Positions 46,922-64,000 of a DNA stretch of 64,000 nt are shown piece after piece. Position 1 is the first letter of the stretch. Each line of letters starts with the position of its first letter. The position numbers were made by a program, and so were the translations under genes. The notes under the pieces were generated by a model. That model worked only from the letters and a program-made list of their open reading frames with translations. It did no database searches and had not been told where the DNA came from. The stretch spans positions 55,737,771 to 55,801,770 of the forward strand of contig NC_061867.1 of the NCBI RefSeq assembly GCF_907164915.1, given 5' to 3'. This stretch comes from Impatiens glandulifera (taxonomy: Eukaryota; Streptophyta; Magnoliopsida; Ericales; Balsaminaceae).

Positions 46922-47304
46922 TCTTGATCAATTTGATATGGGTTGTTTTAGAATCACCTTAGAGAATGTTTGTGTGTCTGGCTGGGTCCCGTTTTTGATT
47001 TGGTTATGATTTGAGGAAAACAATCTTTAATATTAATATTGATTGATTCCATTCAAGTTGTCAAGCTCATTCTTTAGGTCAAAGATTAACATGTCTTATT
47101 CAATAGAATTAGTCCATCAAGTTAGATTAATAGGTGAAGAGGTTATCTTGGGCTAAATCTTCTATTTTTATATTTAAAAAATGCTTCTTTAAGATGTTTG
47201 CATTGAGATTAACTCAAGTGGCAGATCGCGGGTTCGAATCTTATTTAGAATGCCTTAAGTTGAAGTGGATATGATTGCTAGCTTCCAACATTCAAAAAAC
47301 AATA

Positions 47305-47420
47305 AGATGACGAGAAGCCCTTCGCGAAACGAGAAGCCCTTCGCGAAACGAGAAGCCTTTCGCGAAACGAGAAGCCCTTCGCGAAACGAGAAGCCCTTCG
47401 CGTAACGAGAAGTCTTCGTG
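47305..47420 (-). repeat. 19-bp CGCGAA-containing tandem repeat
   Basis: About six copies of AACGAGAAGCCCTTCGCGA, each holding the palindrome TTCGCGAA or a variant, near the inner edge of the right arm. The left arm has 3-4 counterparts. The outer arm carries further TTCGCGAA sites at 47960-47990. Confidence 0.9.
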
Positions 47421-48093
47421 AAACGGAACCCATATGATCTGCAAATATCATCATCGACATAAGAACAATAAGATGAACAAAAAATGAACCAATATGAACC
47501 AATATGAACCAATATGAACCAGTATGAACCAATATGAACAAATATGAACAAATATGAACCAATATGAACAGATTTAATTGATTTAGGGTTAGGGTTTCAT
47601 TAAAAAGAACATAAATCGTTTGAAATGAAGATAATAGACAATAAGAACATAAATTGATTTAGGGTTTTCAGATGGAGATATTAGAAACATGAACATAAAT
47701 CGATTTGGGTTAGGGTTAGGGTTTAAAATTAAGATATGGAAATAAGAGCATAAATCTGTATTATAAACATCGATTCAGGGTTAAGGTTTCTTATCTTTGT
47801 AGATTTAAGGCATAGCCGAAGTTGTTGTCGCCGAAGTTTCGCCGCCGTCGCCGTTTCGCCGCCGACGAACAAGAACAGAGAGAAAAGAGAGAGAAGAGAG
47901 AGAAACGAAATGAAGAAAATGAAAAAAATTTAGTATATATATTTACACTGTTTCACTTCGCGTTTCGCGAAGTCCCTTCGCGTTACGCGAAAAGGGTAAT
48001 TTCGTCTAAAAAAAATAAAGTGGTCACCAGATCAATTTTATTATTAGGTGACCACGGAGGCAAATAACCCAAGGTCATTTCGTCCAATTTCCC
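47308..48093 (-). repeat. Right inverted arm of the MULE-like element
   Basis: Inverted counterpart of the left arm, with an additional ~190 bp (about 47600-47790). The addition holds repeated 'acataaatcgattt-gggttagggtt' phrases, including GGGTTAGGGTTAGGGTTT, a telomere-box-like run absent from the left arm. Confidence 0.88.
47484..47573 (-). repeat. 10-bp (ATGAACCAAT)n minisatellite
   Basis: Nine consecutive 10-bp copies with few changes, the mirror of (attggttcat)n in the left arm. Confidence 0.92.
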
Positions 48094-48101
48094 GAAATAA
48101 T

Positions 48102-51100
48102 TTTATTTTTTATCATAAATCACTCTAATATGAATATCACACTTTTATGTTAAGATAATTAAAATTTAACTAAATAATTTATTTCTTTTATTAAAGGGTT
48201 ACTTTGGAATAGTCTCCCCTAATCCGTGGACTTACTGAACTTACGGGCCGAAGTTAATTCCAACTTAAAACTTTTTAAGTTTAAAGTATGGAAAAATTCA
48301 ATAATTTGAGTTAAGTGGACTTAAAAAAAATAACAACATATAAAATATAAATAAATAGGTTTTGTTTATTTTTATTAATAAGATAATTAAATAGTGAATT
48401 AAATTGAAAAAAAATGAAGAAAAAAAAATCGTAAGATTAACATAAATTAGCTCTTAGTTGAAGGGTTATGATATTTTTCTTACAAATAAAAATAACTCAT
48501 TTAATTTTTAAAAATGTTTATAGAGGTCATTTGTGATTTGTATTTATTCTTTTAAATCTTATAATTTAGGGATCTTTATTTATATGAAATGAGGTTTTAT
48601 CTTAACGTTTTTGAACAACTTTAGTTTATTATTTACGTAACATTTATAAATAAAATAATTAAAAATTCGTGTCACTAATTTAACTACAAATTTTAAAAAA
48701 ATAGTAGTTAAAACTCTTAATTCGTCGATAGTTAAATTAATAACATGAATCTTCTATTTATTTATAAATATCATGTATATGTATATAATGATTTAATCAA
48801 GTGTTGAAACTTTTAAGAGAGACCTTAATATTATATAACTTTAATAAGTAATTCAGATTATAGAGTTTAAATGGAGATGTAAAGATTTTTGATTAACATC
48901 AAATAAAACCAACATAGGACAATTCTGAGGCGTTTATAATTTCTAATTAACCTCATTTTGCTTTTTAATTAGTTGGAGTCCAAATAACTTCTTTAATAAT
49001 AAATCAATTAAATTAAAGATAAATAATTATTGGATGACAATGTTTAAAAATAGTTAAGTTTATGTTCCATACACAATTTTGTACAATAATTGATGTTAAA
49101 GTAGGTTTTTAAGCATTATAGATATTTTTATTAATTTAAATGTATTAATATTACTATTTTACAAGAAAACAAATTGAAATAATTAATATATATTTATTTA
49201 TAAATAAAAAAAAATATATATATATATATAATAGACAAATTCTGACTTATTGTTTTTAAAATGAATGTGGATAAAAAATATATATACATAATAATAATAA
49301 TAAATATCATTAATTATTAAATTACAATAACATAAATTAAAAATATTAATTTATGATAGTAAATTATGATAATTAATATTGAAAATAATAATAATAAAAA
49401 TAAATAACAAAAACTAATTTAATATCATACTGTAATTAAAAAATAAAATAAAAATTATACATGTATTAAACATCATTTTTATATTATATATAACTTATAT
49501 TTTTATACTTAGAATTAGTATTTTATATATATTTTTATATTTTATACAATTTTTATGTAAAAATTTGATATAACCTTATAAATTTTTATTTAATTAATTA
49601 TTTATTTATTTATCTAATCATAAAAATTGAACAAAATATATATGTATCATTTATTTTATTCATAATTTTTATATTATTATTTTAAGTTAAACACAACTTG
49701 AATTTTTTAATTCATTCAAGAGAGGAGGGGAGAGGAGGGACATTTTAAACTCACCCGATAATATCATTTCAAGCGTTTCAATTAAAAATATTGCAGGTTG
49801 TATTGTTTTATTTTATAATTTTAAAAAACTACCCATTAATTATATTGATGGCATGTTTTATTGTTATTTTAATGTGCAATGAATTGGATATTTTATGAAA
49901 TTCAATATCCTAGCTAGTAAAGAAATAAAAAGTCCTATATTTATTTATTTTTTTGTGTAAAATTCAGATTGTGATTACTAATCATTGATGGATGTAAATG
50001 GTTTATTATTAATCATTTAAAATGTTATATATAATAATGATTAGATTAAAATAATCTAAATTATTCATATTAATTACTACTAAAAAACTTTATTATTTTA
50101 GTTTGTATTTAATTTATTATGGTAACTATATCAAATAGTATCAATGCCTTGTTTTAAAATTTAAATTTAAATGATCGACAGATTTTAGCTATATGAATGA
50201 TATTTAGCAAATCTTAAGAGCGCAATATATATATATACATATTTCATATTTGTTATGTATATACATAATATTATTTAGTTTTTTTTTATAAAATATTTAT
50301 TATGATAACATCACCTCAAAGTTCCACTACAATTTGTTTAAATTGTTTTTAGTTATAATTATTAAAACCCTTTAATCTCTAAATAAAACACTAGCTACAT
50401 TTGAATTAAAATAAGAAAGTTTAATAGTTTATATAATTAAAAAAATATCCTAATTATCATTTGATTGGATAGTAATCAAATGGAGACCTCCAAAGTCAAT
50501 GGTAGATAAAAACACATGCACTCAATAGCTAATTACGGTAATTGGGTTCATGATTTTTGGGTGGATAAATTTAATTTGACCTATTATCCAATATATTTTT
50601 GTCAATAATATATATATATATATATAAACTTTATATTTTGTTTTTATTATATAAAATTTTTATATTATTAAACGGTAGAATGTTAAGATTTTTTACATTT
50701 TCTTTGTTTGACTTAACGGATTCAAATGTTAACTTATTATCTACTTAACATTTATAAATAAATAAAAATTTATGTCACTAATTTAATTACCTAATTTAAA
50801 CGAATTAAGAGTTTTGACTACCATTTTTTTAAATATATAATAATTTAACGACGTTTTTGTATAATTTTAATAATAAGAACCCATACTATAAGGTTAGAAA
50901 AAATGAGTTCAAAATCTCAATTTGAATTTATAAATGTAACACATTAATTAATATCTATATTTGGTAAAAAAAAAAGAATTATTTTGTTATATAATATAAA
51001 TTATATTTTGTTATTTTATTTATGATTTAATGAAAAATAATAATTAATGTTAGATTTAGCACCAAACAAACAAGGCCTTACAATCATCCACTTACCATTT

Positions 51101-51200
51101 GATAAAGAAAAATTGCTGTACAAGTAAGCCGTTTGACGCCGTCACCCTTAATAAATTATTCACTACTTCACATTCAAAACAACCTTCATACATATAGATA
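48102..51200. other. Gene-free AT-rich spacer
   Basis: Over 3 kb of very AT-rich sequence with short (TA)n tracts (49214-49229, 50609-50623) and a purine-rich GAGAGGAGGGGAGAGGAGGG at 49720-49739. No coding region is seen. Confidence 0.55.
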
Positions 51201-51276
51201 AATCTCCACCGCCATTTTTATCGATCATCGCGCTTTTTGCAGATGAACGGTGTAGATTGAGGATATCTCAAGATTG

Positions 51277-51283
51277 CACGTGG
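51277..51283 (+). promoter_or_regulatory. ABRE/G-box-like CACGTGG
   Basis: GCACGTGG about 680 bp upstream of the SnRK2 start, next to the probable transcription start. An ACGTG core is the usual abscisic acid response element, but a single 7-mer is weak evidence. Confidence 0.3.
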
Positions 51284-51361
51284 TTTGTGCCGCACATGGT
51301 TTCCACCCATCACTGAGATTGGTCTGACCTTCTTACTGAATATGCAGTCAGATACTGTTGA

Positions 51362-51890
51362 TGATCCATCTTCTCTCTCCTCAATTAATACGTGTATATG
51401 GCTACTATGATGATGAACTGATGATCAACTGATCTAATCAAGGTAAAAATCTCACTGTTCTTTTGATTTCATTGAAATCTTTCCGATTCGGCTTTAATAT
51501 TCCATGCAGAAACCGCGAATCTGATCTCTTACGATAAGGTGCGAACACAAGGAATTCGAATCTCCGGCGTAGCTGTTTTTTTGTAGAATATTTGGATCTC
51601 TAGGTTGATTTAGGGTTTCATGTTTGCTGAATGATGATCCATGCTCTTTCTCTCCTTCATATGGCCACTGTGATGATGAACTGATGATCAACTGATCTAA
51701 TCAAGGTATAACTGTCACTGTTCTTTTGATTTCCTTGAAATCTTTCCGACTCCGCTTTATTAATCCATGCAGAAACCGCGAATCTGATCTCTTACGAGAA
51801 GTTGTGAAGACAAGGAATTCGAATCTTCGGCGTAGCTGTTTTTTGTAGAATATTTGGATCTCTCGGTTGATTTAGGGTTTGGTGTTTGCT
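51362..51890 (+). repeat. ~263-bp tandem duplication of the SnRK2 leader
   Basis: Two copies (about 51362-51623 and 51625-51890) each contain 'gatgatgaactgatgatcaactgatctaatcaag' followed by a GT donor, then TCCATGCAG with the acceptor and 'aaaccgcgaatctgatctcttacga'. The duplication therefore doubles a complete 5' UTR exon end, intron and acceptor. Confidence 0.85.
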
Positions 51891-51960
51891 GAATGTTGAT
51901 AAGGTGTAACTGTATTAATTATTAGCTTAGTTCGTTTGTATTTGGAGATTTGAGAGGAGT

Positions 51961-54900
51961 ATGGAGAAGTATGAGCTTGTGAAGGATATAGGAGCAGGGA
52001 ATTTTGGTGTGGCGAGGTTGATGAGGAATAAGGAAACTAAAGAGCTTGTAGCTATGAAATACATCGAAAGAGGGAATAAGGTTAGTGAATTGTTTTACAT
52101 TATCATGAGAAATCAACTTTTACTGATTGAATTGAGATTATACTTTTATATGGTTGTAGATTGATGAGAATGTTGCTAGGGAGATCATAAATCATAGATC
52201 ATTGCGACATCCTAACATTATTCGGTTCAAAGAGGTCTGATATAATCTCTTTGACTATCTATTGTTTTACTATATATGGTTCATCAGTTCTGAAGTTGAG
52301 CTTTCATTTCTAGGTTGTTTTGACCCCAACTCATCTTGCTATTGTAATGGAATATGCTGCTGGTGGTGAACTCTTTGAACGTATCTGTACTGCAGGGCGA
52401 TTCAGTGAAGATGAGGTTTTGTGATTCAATCTTGATCTCTGTTCGGATATGCGATTCAACTTCTTGATTGGTTTCTGCGTTTTTATTATTTTAGAAAAGG
52501 AAATTCCTTTTGTTAGATTTAGTAAAGGTAAACATTTAACAACTCATTAGGGTAGCTCAAGTGACAAGAGTCTTGCTTAAGAGACCGAAGGTCTCAGGTT
52601 CGATTTCCATTAAGAATGTTGAACTTTTCCGTTAGTCCATAAGGAACCCATATTCCAGGACCATACAAGCCTGGCTCATATACAGAACGTCGCGAAATAA
52701 TACCCGGAGCAGGAAATTCAATTAACCGAGATTCAGAAGCTAAAAGTTAAATTAGGGACCATGACTAGCTTCCTAAAACATTAACAATTCTCATTTTCTA
52801 TGTTCAAATCATCTTAGTTCCTCATCACCTTTTCAGAATCAATGGACATTCCTTGCATACTAGCCAATTGTTAAACTAGAAATTCCACTTTGAATAACTG
52901 CATAGTTTTGTACTTTCCAAATTTCACCATTGATTCTATTGTTGCTACCAAATATTATTGTATTCATTTCTTTCTGGATTTCATATATGCAAGCTCCAAA
53001 TGTACACTTATATAAATGCGAGAAGAAAACTTGAATTTAGTTCTCATAATCATCTAGTCTTTGATCTTGTTCCACTCTTTAGGAGCATCTCCAATCATCA
53101 TACATTCTTAGCAAAAAAATATCATACATTTATTGTTGGACCAAATTTAAGCCTCTTTCTTATTTTTTTTTACATTGACCTGCTTGGGAGTTTTATTTCA
53201 GATCAAACTTAGAAGCAAATATAACGAGTCTAGTTAACACAGCAGAAATATATATGAGATTTGTGTTTTAATGTGATATTCTACTTGGCTAAGCATTCCT
53301 TTGGGGTCTGTCTTTCAATATTTCCAGGCTAGATACTTTTTCCAGCAACTTATCTCAGGAGTCAGCTATTGTCATTCTCTGGTAATGGAATTTTAAGATA
53401 CACTAACTTGTCTATATATCTACCTATTTTTGTAATTACCTAATATTTTGTGCATTCTACAGCAAATATGCCACAGAGATTTAAAGCTAGAGAATACCCT
53501 TTTAGATGGAAGCCCCGCCCCTCGCCTTAAAATTTGCGACTTTGGTTACTCGAAGGTTTGTATTTGAGTATATATAATTTGGTTGGTTCTAATTGCTCAA
53601 AATTTTAAAGCCATGATCATCACGCTGCTCTGTTTTCTTATTGTAGTCATCTTTACTGCATTCAAGACCCAAGTCCACTGTTGGCACTCCTGCATATATT
53701 GCCCCAGAAGTTCTATCTCGGAGAGAATATGATGGCAAGGTATGTTTTCGTTTTCATTGTATCATTTTATCACAAGAAATTCATTCTCTTTTATGTGGCT
53801 ACGCATTGTTATCTTCCCATTCTCCCAGTCACGGAGATTGCTTTTGTTATCTTAGGTGTTGTTTGATAAATAAATCAATATTCATTATCAATCACTTATT
53901 CCATTAAATGATTCATATTATTACCTAAAATACCAAAATCCTTTGCTGGATTTGTAACACTTTAATATTATATATTTGGTCATTCGACCCTAATAATCAA
54001 AAGCCTCTGTTTTATTTTTTGTGTACGATTACAAGGGAATGTGTGAACACATGGTTATACCCAATTAAATCAAGCTCTATGCAATTTGAAAGGATTCAGA
54101 AGATTTTTTACAGTAAGTCCAGACCGGTTAGAATCCTTAACAACTCGATCCTCGTTACTCTAGCATCTCTTTTTCATTGTTTTCTTGTTGCTCATTCAAT
54201 TTTTGTCTGTCTGTAACTTGGTTCATTTTATCTAACGACATTTATAAAAGACCCTTCATTAAAAAAAAAGGTCCTCCAAAAGTATTTTTTGTAGCTTCTC
54301 CTCCAATACTCTCGAGTCTGAAACCTGCTTCATACTTGCATTACATGTTCTATCTATGACTTTAGACAGAACTTCACTACTTAAATACAATTTTTTACCT
54401 TTGAAACCTTCGCACTAAGATTTGAGATGATAATTCAACACTACTTTCACCCTTGTTTATTCACCTAGAAAAGAAAGTAACATTTTGAGCTTGTTTTCGT
54501 AGTCTTCACTTAAAAAGTTCTTCCATTTTGTCTGCATGATTTATAGTTAGCTGATGTCTGGTCCTGTGGGGTGACTCTTTATGTTATGCTTGTTGGGGCA
54601 TACCCTTTTGAAGATCAACAAGACCCGAGAAATTTCAGGAAAACCATTCAGGTAAGCATATTATTGTCTTTTTTCTTTCGAATCCTCCATGTCTTTGACA
54701 TTTTAAACTGCATTTTGTAGCGGATAATGGCTATTCAATACAAGATTCCAGATTATGTACATGTCTCCCAAGATTGTAGGCACCTCCTTTCTCGGATATT
54801 TGTCGCTAATCCATTGAGGGTATGTATCCGTAATTTAAGAATTGTTGACTTCATTTTTATGATATTCTCTAGCTCATCAAAATCTAATAACCTATACATC

Positions 54901-55517
54901 AATTAAGGTTATTTGAAGATAACCACTTAGTGATTCAAATAACCCTAAATCAAACAAGACCTTGGAGTTTGTTTGAACTTTTTTCTTTTGCAGTTAAATA
55001 AAAACATTTGATGAAAAATATGGTTTATATGTGTTAAATGACTAAAATATTATAAAAAATAATTGTATTTTAGTAATTTGGTTGATTGTTTAAAGAATTT
55101 AATGTAATTAGTTGATGATGGGATAGAAACCATAACAATCTTTATTTTTGTAACGACGATCATTTCCTGTTTTTGTAGAGGATCAGTATCGAGGAAATCA
55201 AACGCCACCCTTGGTTTCTGAAGAACCTACCAAGAGAGTTAACTGAAGCAAATCAGGCAATGTATTATAGAAGAGAAAACCCTACATATTCCCTCCAGAG
55301 TGTGGAGGAGATCATGAAAATAGTGGAAGAGGCCAAGATTCCACCTCCAGTTTCGCGTTCGATTGGAGGCTTCGGGTGGGGAATCGAGGAAGATGACGAT
55401 GGCGAAGATGATCCAGAGGAGGAGGAGGAAGAAGATGACGACGATGAAGAAGATGAGTATGATAAGAGGGTCAAGGAGGTTCATGCAAGTGGGGAATTTC
55501 ACAATTTACTCCAATAG
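51961..55517 (+). CDS. SnRK2: SnRK2 protein kinase (subclass I-like)
   Basis: Nine exons: 51961-52080, 52160-52234, 52314-52415, 53328-53381, 53463-53555, 53647-53739, 54547-54651, 54721-54819, 55179-55517; every exon is a whole number of codons, 359 aa. Kinase motifs: Gly loop GAGNFGVA (11-18), Lys33, HRDLKLEN (121-128), DFG (143-145), activation loop with the SnRK2 sequence [17 protein letters not shown] SnRK2-type regulatory helix follows ([19 protein letters not shown]), then a strongly acidic Asp/Glu tail and KEVHASGEF. These Ser/Thr kinases act in osmotic-stress and ABA signalling. The acidic tail and VKEVH..GE wording suggest the ABA-independent subclass (SnRK2.1/2.4/2.5/2.10). The nine-exon layout is classic for the family. 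Intron 3 contains a SINE. Confidence 0.95.
52549..52740 (+). mobile_element. tRNA-derived SINE in SnRK2 intron 3
   Basis: GTAGCTCAAGTGACAAGAG (52552 on, A-box-like) and GGTTCGATTTCC (52597 on, B-box) sit about 35 bp apart, as in the tRNA-related head of plant SINEs; the body extends to about 52740. The 3' end and target duplication are not defined. Confidence 0.6.
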
Positions 55518-56600
55518 AAATTCTAAGTTGATTAAATTATTGTTCAATATTGAGTGTGAGTGTCATTTGGTTGTTATAAAAAAGGATAAAAAAACTGCTT
55601 CAAATCATGTTTGGACTTGAAAATAATTAATGTGTAAATGTATTTGATAGTTTTGTTGGTGTAATCTATATTATTGACAGTGGTGGTGGTGTTATGACTC
55701 AGATAAAGGCTCAATTGAAAACAATTTTTTTAAGCTATATTATCGATCAATCCTACGGTGAATTTGCTAAATTTTATGTTATGTTTGATCGTTGGTAAAT
55801 ATTTTATTGTTGATCCCAAATGGTTAATTTCGTTGTGTTTCGGGTTTATGTTATGTTTGATCGTTGGAAAATATTTCATTGTTGCTCCCAAATGGTTAAT
55901 CTCGTTGTGTTTCGGGTCTATTTGTAGATAAAGTTAACAATAGTGTTTTTATTTATTTTATTTTTTAATTAAATTTGAGTCTAAGTTTGAAAAAAATATA
56001 TATTAATTTTATTATAAATGTAAGTATATTATTACATATTTATATTTTATAGTCTAATTTCAGACATCAATATAAATATAAAGTGGTTTTATATGACTAA
56101 TTATACCATTTTTTTACTTTTACCTTCATATATTATAAATGACAGAAAACTATCAAAAATAATTTATGATGACGTTAAAATTTCTTATTTACCAACTAAG
56201 AACATGGTTAAACTCAACTAAAAATTTATAATCAAAGATAAATAAATATTTATTCTAATAAATATGTTTTAATCCGTTTATAACTACTTTAAACTTAAAT
56301 AAAAAAATCTTAAACATTAGAGCTTGTTTTATGTTAGTTATTTGAAAATTTTATTAAAAAAGAATTATTTAATAAAAAAATAAATTATTGAATTTTTAAT
56401 TAATTGTAATATTTATTTTTATATAATTTTTTTTTTATAAAAATAAAGTAAAAATATATTAATATTTTAATTGATTAAATAAATCTCAATTCCAGTTCAA
56501 ACCTAAAAATTATTTAAAAAAAAAAAAAAGTTAAACTCGATTTAAAATATAAAATAAAATTTTAGAACGAAATTTGAGTTTAATTTATGAAATCGCCTAT
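55518..56600. other. Intergenic spacer, SnRK2 to helicase
   Basis: Holds the SnRK2 3' UTR. A phrase of about 70 bp ('ttatgttatgtttgatcgttgg-aaatatttcattgttg-tcccaaatggttaat-tcgttgtgtttcggg') is tandemly repeated at 55776-55847 and 55848-55918. The rest is AT-rich. Confidence 0.5.
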
Positions 56601-56790
56601 ATTACATACCGCGCGATTATTTGAAAACCCTTTTCCCTGCCGCGCCCGCCTTTCTCTATCCCCATCGCACCCAGATTTCCGAACGCACACACAAAAGCTG
56701 TATCAACAGTCTTCACTTCCAGAAATCACATCGCCGGTCTCTCAATAATCCCCCGATAGCTTCAGCAGTTAATCTGATTCCGTCATTTCC
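56600..56790 (+). other. Probable 5' UTR exon of the helicase gene
   Basis: GC-richer block starting near 56600, ending at TTTCCTG|GTAAATT (about 56790), ahead of the first coding exon at 57488. Its internal open frame is not conserved with anything I recognise, so I read it as leader. Confidence 0.4.
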
Positions 56791-57487
56791 TGGTAAATTT
56801 ATCTTTTGCATCGATTTACGAACCATTTCATACATTCAATCGAAATATGAGTTGCGCATTCATTCTCAACCTAAGTTTCGAATGTTTTGATAAGAGAACA
56901 TGATATTTTGTTAAAAATGTGACCTAATTGAGTGTAATTTGCTTTGTGATTGAGGAAGTATCGAACGAGGAGAAAAACGATGTGTTTAGAATCATTATCA
57001 TACAAGGGAGCTGCAATCTTAATGCTTTTGTTATTTCGTTCTCTGTGTAATTTTCTGCTCGTGGTGGTTATTAACTATCGTATCTTTGTCCTGCACTGTG
57101 ATTGAACTGAGAATTGTTCATAAAACTTTCCTAGTATGGACGGGCATTAAATATATAAATCATCAAAATCATCAGATTTATACATATTCGTATATTAGTG
57201 CTGACCAGTATAGATGTGTTTTGGAGCTTATTGAATGTTCATATTCATGAGGAAATAATCAGCACTATTTGATGACTATTTGATGAATGATGATGTTCTC
57301 TATACACCATCTTTATTATTAATATTGTTATTATTAAACTTAGATTGATTTAAGATATCTGCTCATTTCAGGACTTAAGAAATTGGTTTGGACATGAAAT
57401 AAACCATGGTTAGTAGGTCTGTACTTCTTGATTTGTTCTCTTTTGTGACAAAAGAACACGTACAACTCTGAAGAGAGATGTTAGTCA

Positions 57488-63878
<6,391 letters not shown>

Positions 63879-64000
63879 GTAAGTCATTGTCTATTACCCA
63901 TCTCATATACCTTTACTTTACTTTTATAACATTTTAAAATGTTGTATATAAAGAATATTTTAATCATTTAACCTTAGCAATCCACATTTTCACCAAAATT

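Larger units (their letters stand above)
45495..47290 (+). repeat. 676-bp tandem repeat, 2.66 copies
   Basis: Units 45495-46170, 46171-46846 and 46847 to about 47290 (partial). Units 2 and 3 are almost identical; unit 1 differs by several point changes. Each complete unit carries an exon-like segment with a splice acceptor and donor and a downstream mini-exon. Each also carries a short tRNA-like phrase (TAACTCAAGTGGCAGATCG then GGGCTCGAATC). The third unit is cut by the right arm. Confidence 0.93.
44713..48093. mobile_element. Mutator-like element with long TIRs and captured DNA
   Basis: A 3381-bp element with perfect 8-bp flanking duplications GAAATAAT (44705-44712, 48094-48101). Ends start GGGAAATTGGACGAAATG on both sides. 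The inverted arms are very long: 44713 to about 45295 pairs with about 47308-48093, including near-identical blocks (cacttcgcgtttcgcgaagtcccttcgcg, the GA/CT-rich tract, the GGCGACGGCGGCG block). The right arm is longer by about 190 bp. Inside are 2.66 copies of a 676-bp unit. No transposase is encoded. Long TIRs with GGGAAATTGG-type ends suggest a MULE (Pack-MULE-like); the 8-bp duplication is one short of the usual 9, so hAT or another superfamily is not excluded. Confidence 0.85.

Noticed and set aside
47305..47420. Regular short repeats considered as a CRISPR-like array
   Set aside because: Directly abutting 19-bp tandem copies without spacers, in a plant transposon arm.
44746..48067. Matching 81-residue frames at both ends of the MULE-like element
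   Set aside because: They are the two inverted arms read in opposite directions, low-complexity Arg/Glu-rich text with no domain.
55239..55502. Minus-strand poly-Ser / hydrophobic frames
   Set aside because: Antisense of the acidic Asp/Glu tail of SnRK2.

Overview
The window is nuclear DNA of a flowering plant, most likely a eudicot. It is AT-rich, its genes are split by GT-AG introns, and it carries Copia, LINE, hAT-like and Mutator-like elements. All recognisable genes belong to plant families: ZF-HD homeobox, COBRA, MRS2/MGT, SnRK2, group-specific bZIP and RECQ4A-type helicase. I cannot name the species. There is no bacterial, organellar, rRNA, tRNA or CRISPR content.

Layout. Positions 1-9.7 kb are gene-free: nested hAT-like elements, a LINE relic, small inverted-repeat elements, one copy of a ~1 kb LTR-like dispersed repeat, a hexamer microsatellite and a CGACCGAGA-rich block. 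Positions 9.8-11.1 kb (minus) hold a three-exon ZF-HD gene. 15.2-19.8 kb (plus) is a UBLCP1-type CTD phosphatase in six exons, with a clean 8-bp-TSD MITE in intron 4. 22.3-23.1 kb (plus) is a shortened ZF-HD relative that has lost its homeodomain. 24-28 kb is repeats, including the second copy of the LTR-like repeat. 28.9-31.3 kb (plus) is a COBRA-like GPI-anchored protein in six exons. 31.3-32.3 kb (minus) is the 3' part of a bZIP gene of the At4g06598 type. Its upstream side is interrupted by a young, apparently intact Tnt1-like Copia element (32.85-37.89 kb) sitting in a minisatellite. 39.6-44.2 kb (minus) is an MRS2-4/MGT6-type magnesium transporter. 44.7-48.1 kb is a 3.38-kb Mutator-like element with very long inverted arms and an internally amplified, intron-containing, apparently captured sequence. 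48.1-51.2 kb is AT-rich spacer. 52.0-55.5 kb (plus) is an SnRK2 kinase in nine exons. 57.5 kb to the window end (plus) is a RECQ4A-type DNA helicase that continues beyond the window.

The host genes are not one pathway. They are ordinary single genes: RNA polymerase II / proteasome phosphatase, cell wall assembly, transcription factors, Mg2+ transport, osmotic-stress kinase and recombination control. The notable themes are (i) local duplication: nearly every gene carries a tandem duplication in an intron or leader; (ii) a small divergent, intron-containing ZF-HD subfamily in two states of decay; and (iii) the structured Mutator-like element. Exon models below were assembled by hand from splice sites and checked for reading phase; they are predictions, not transcript-supported.
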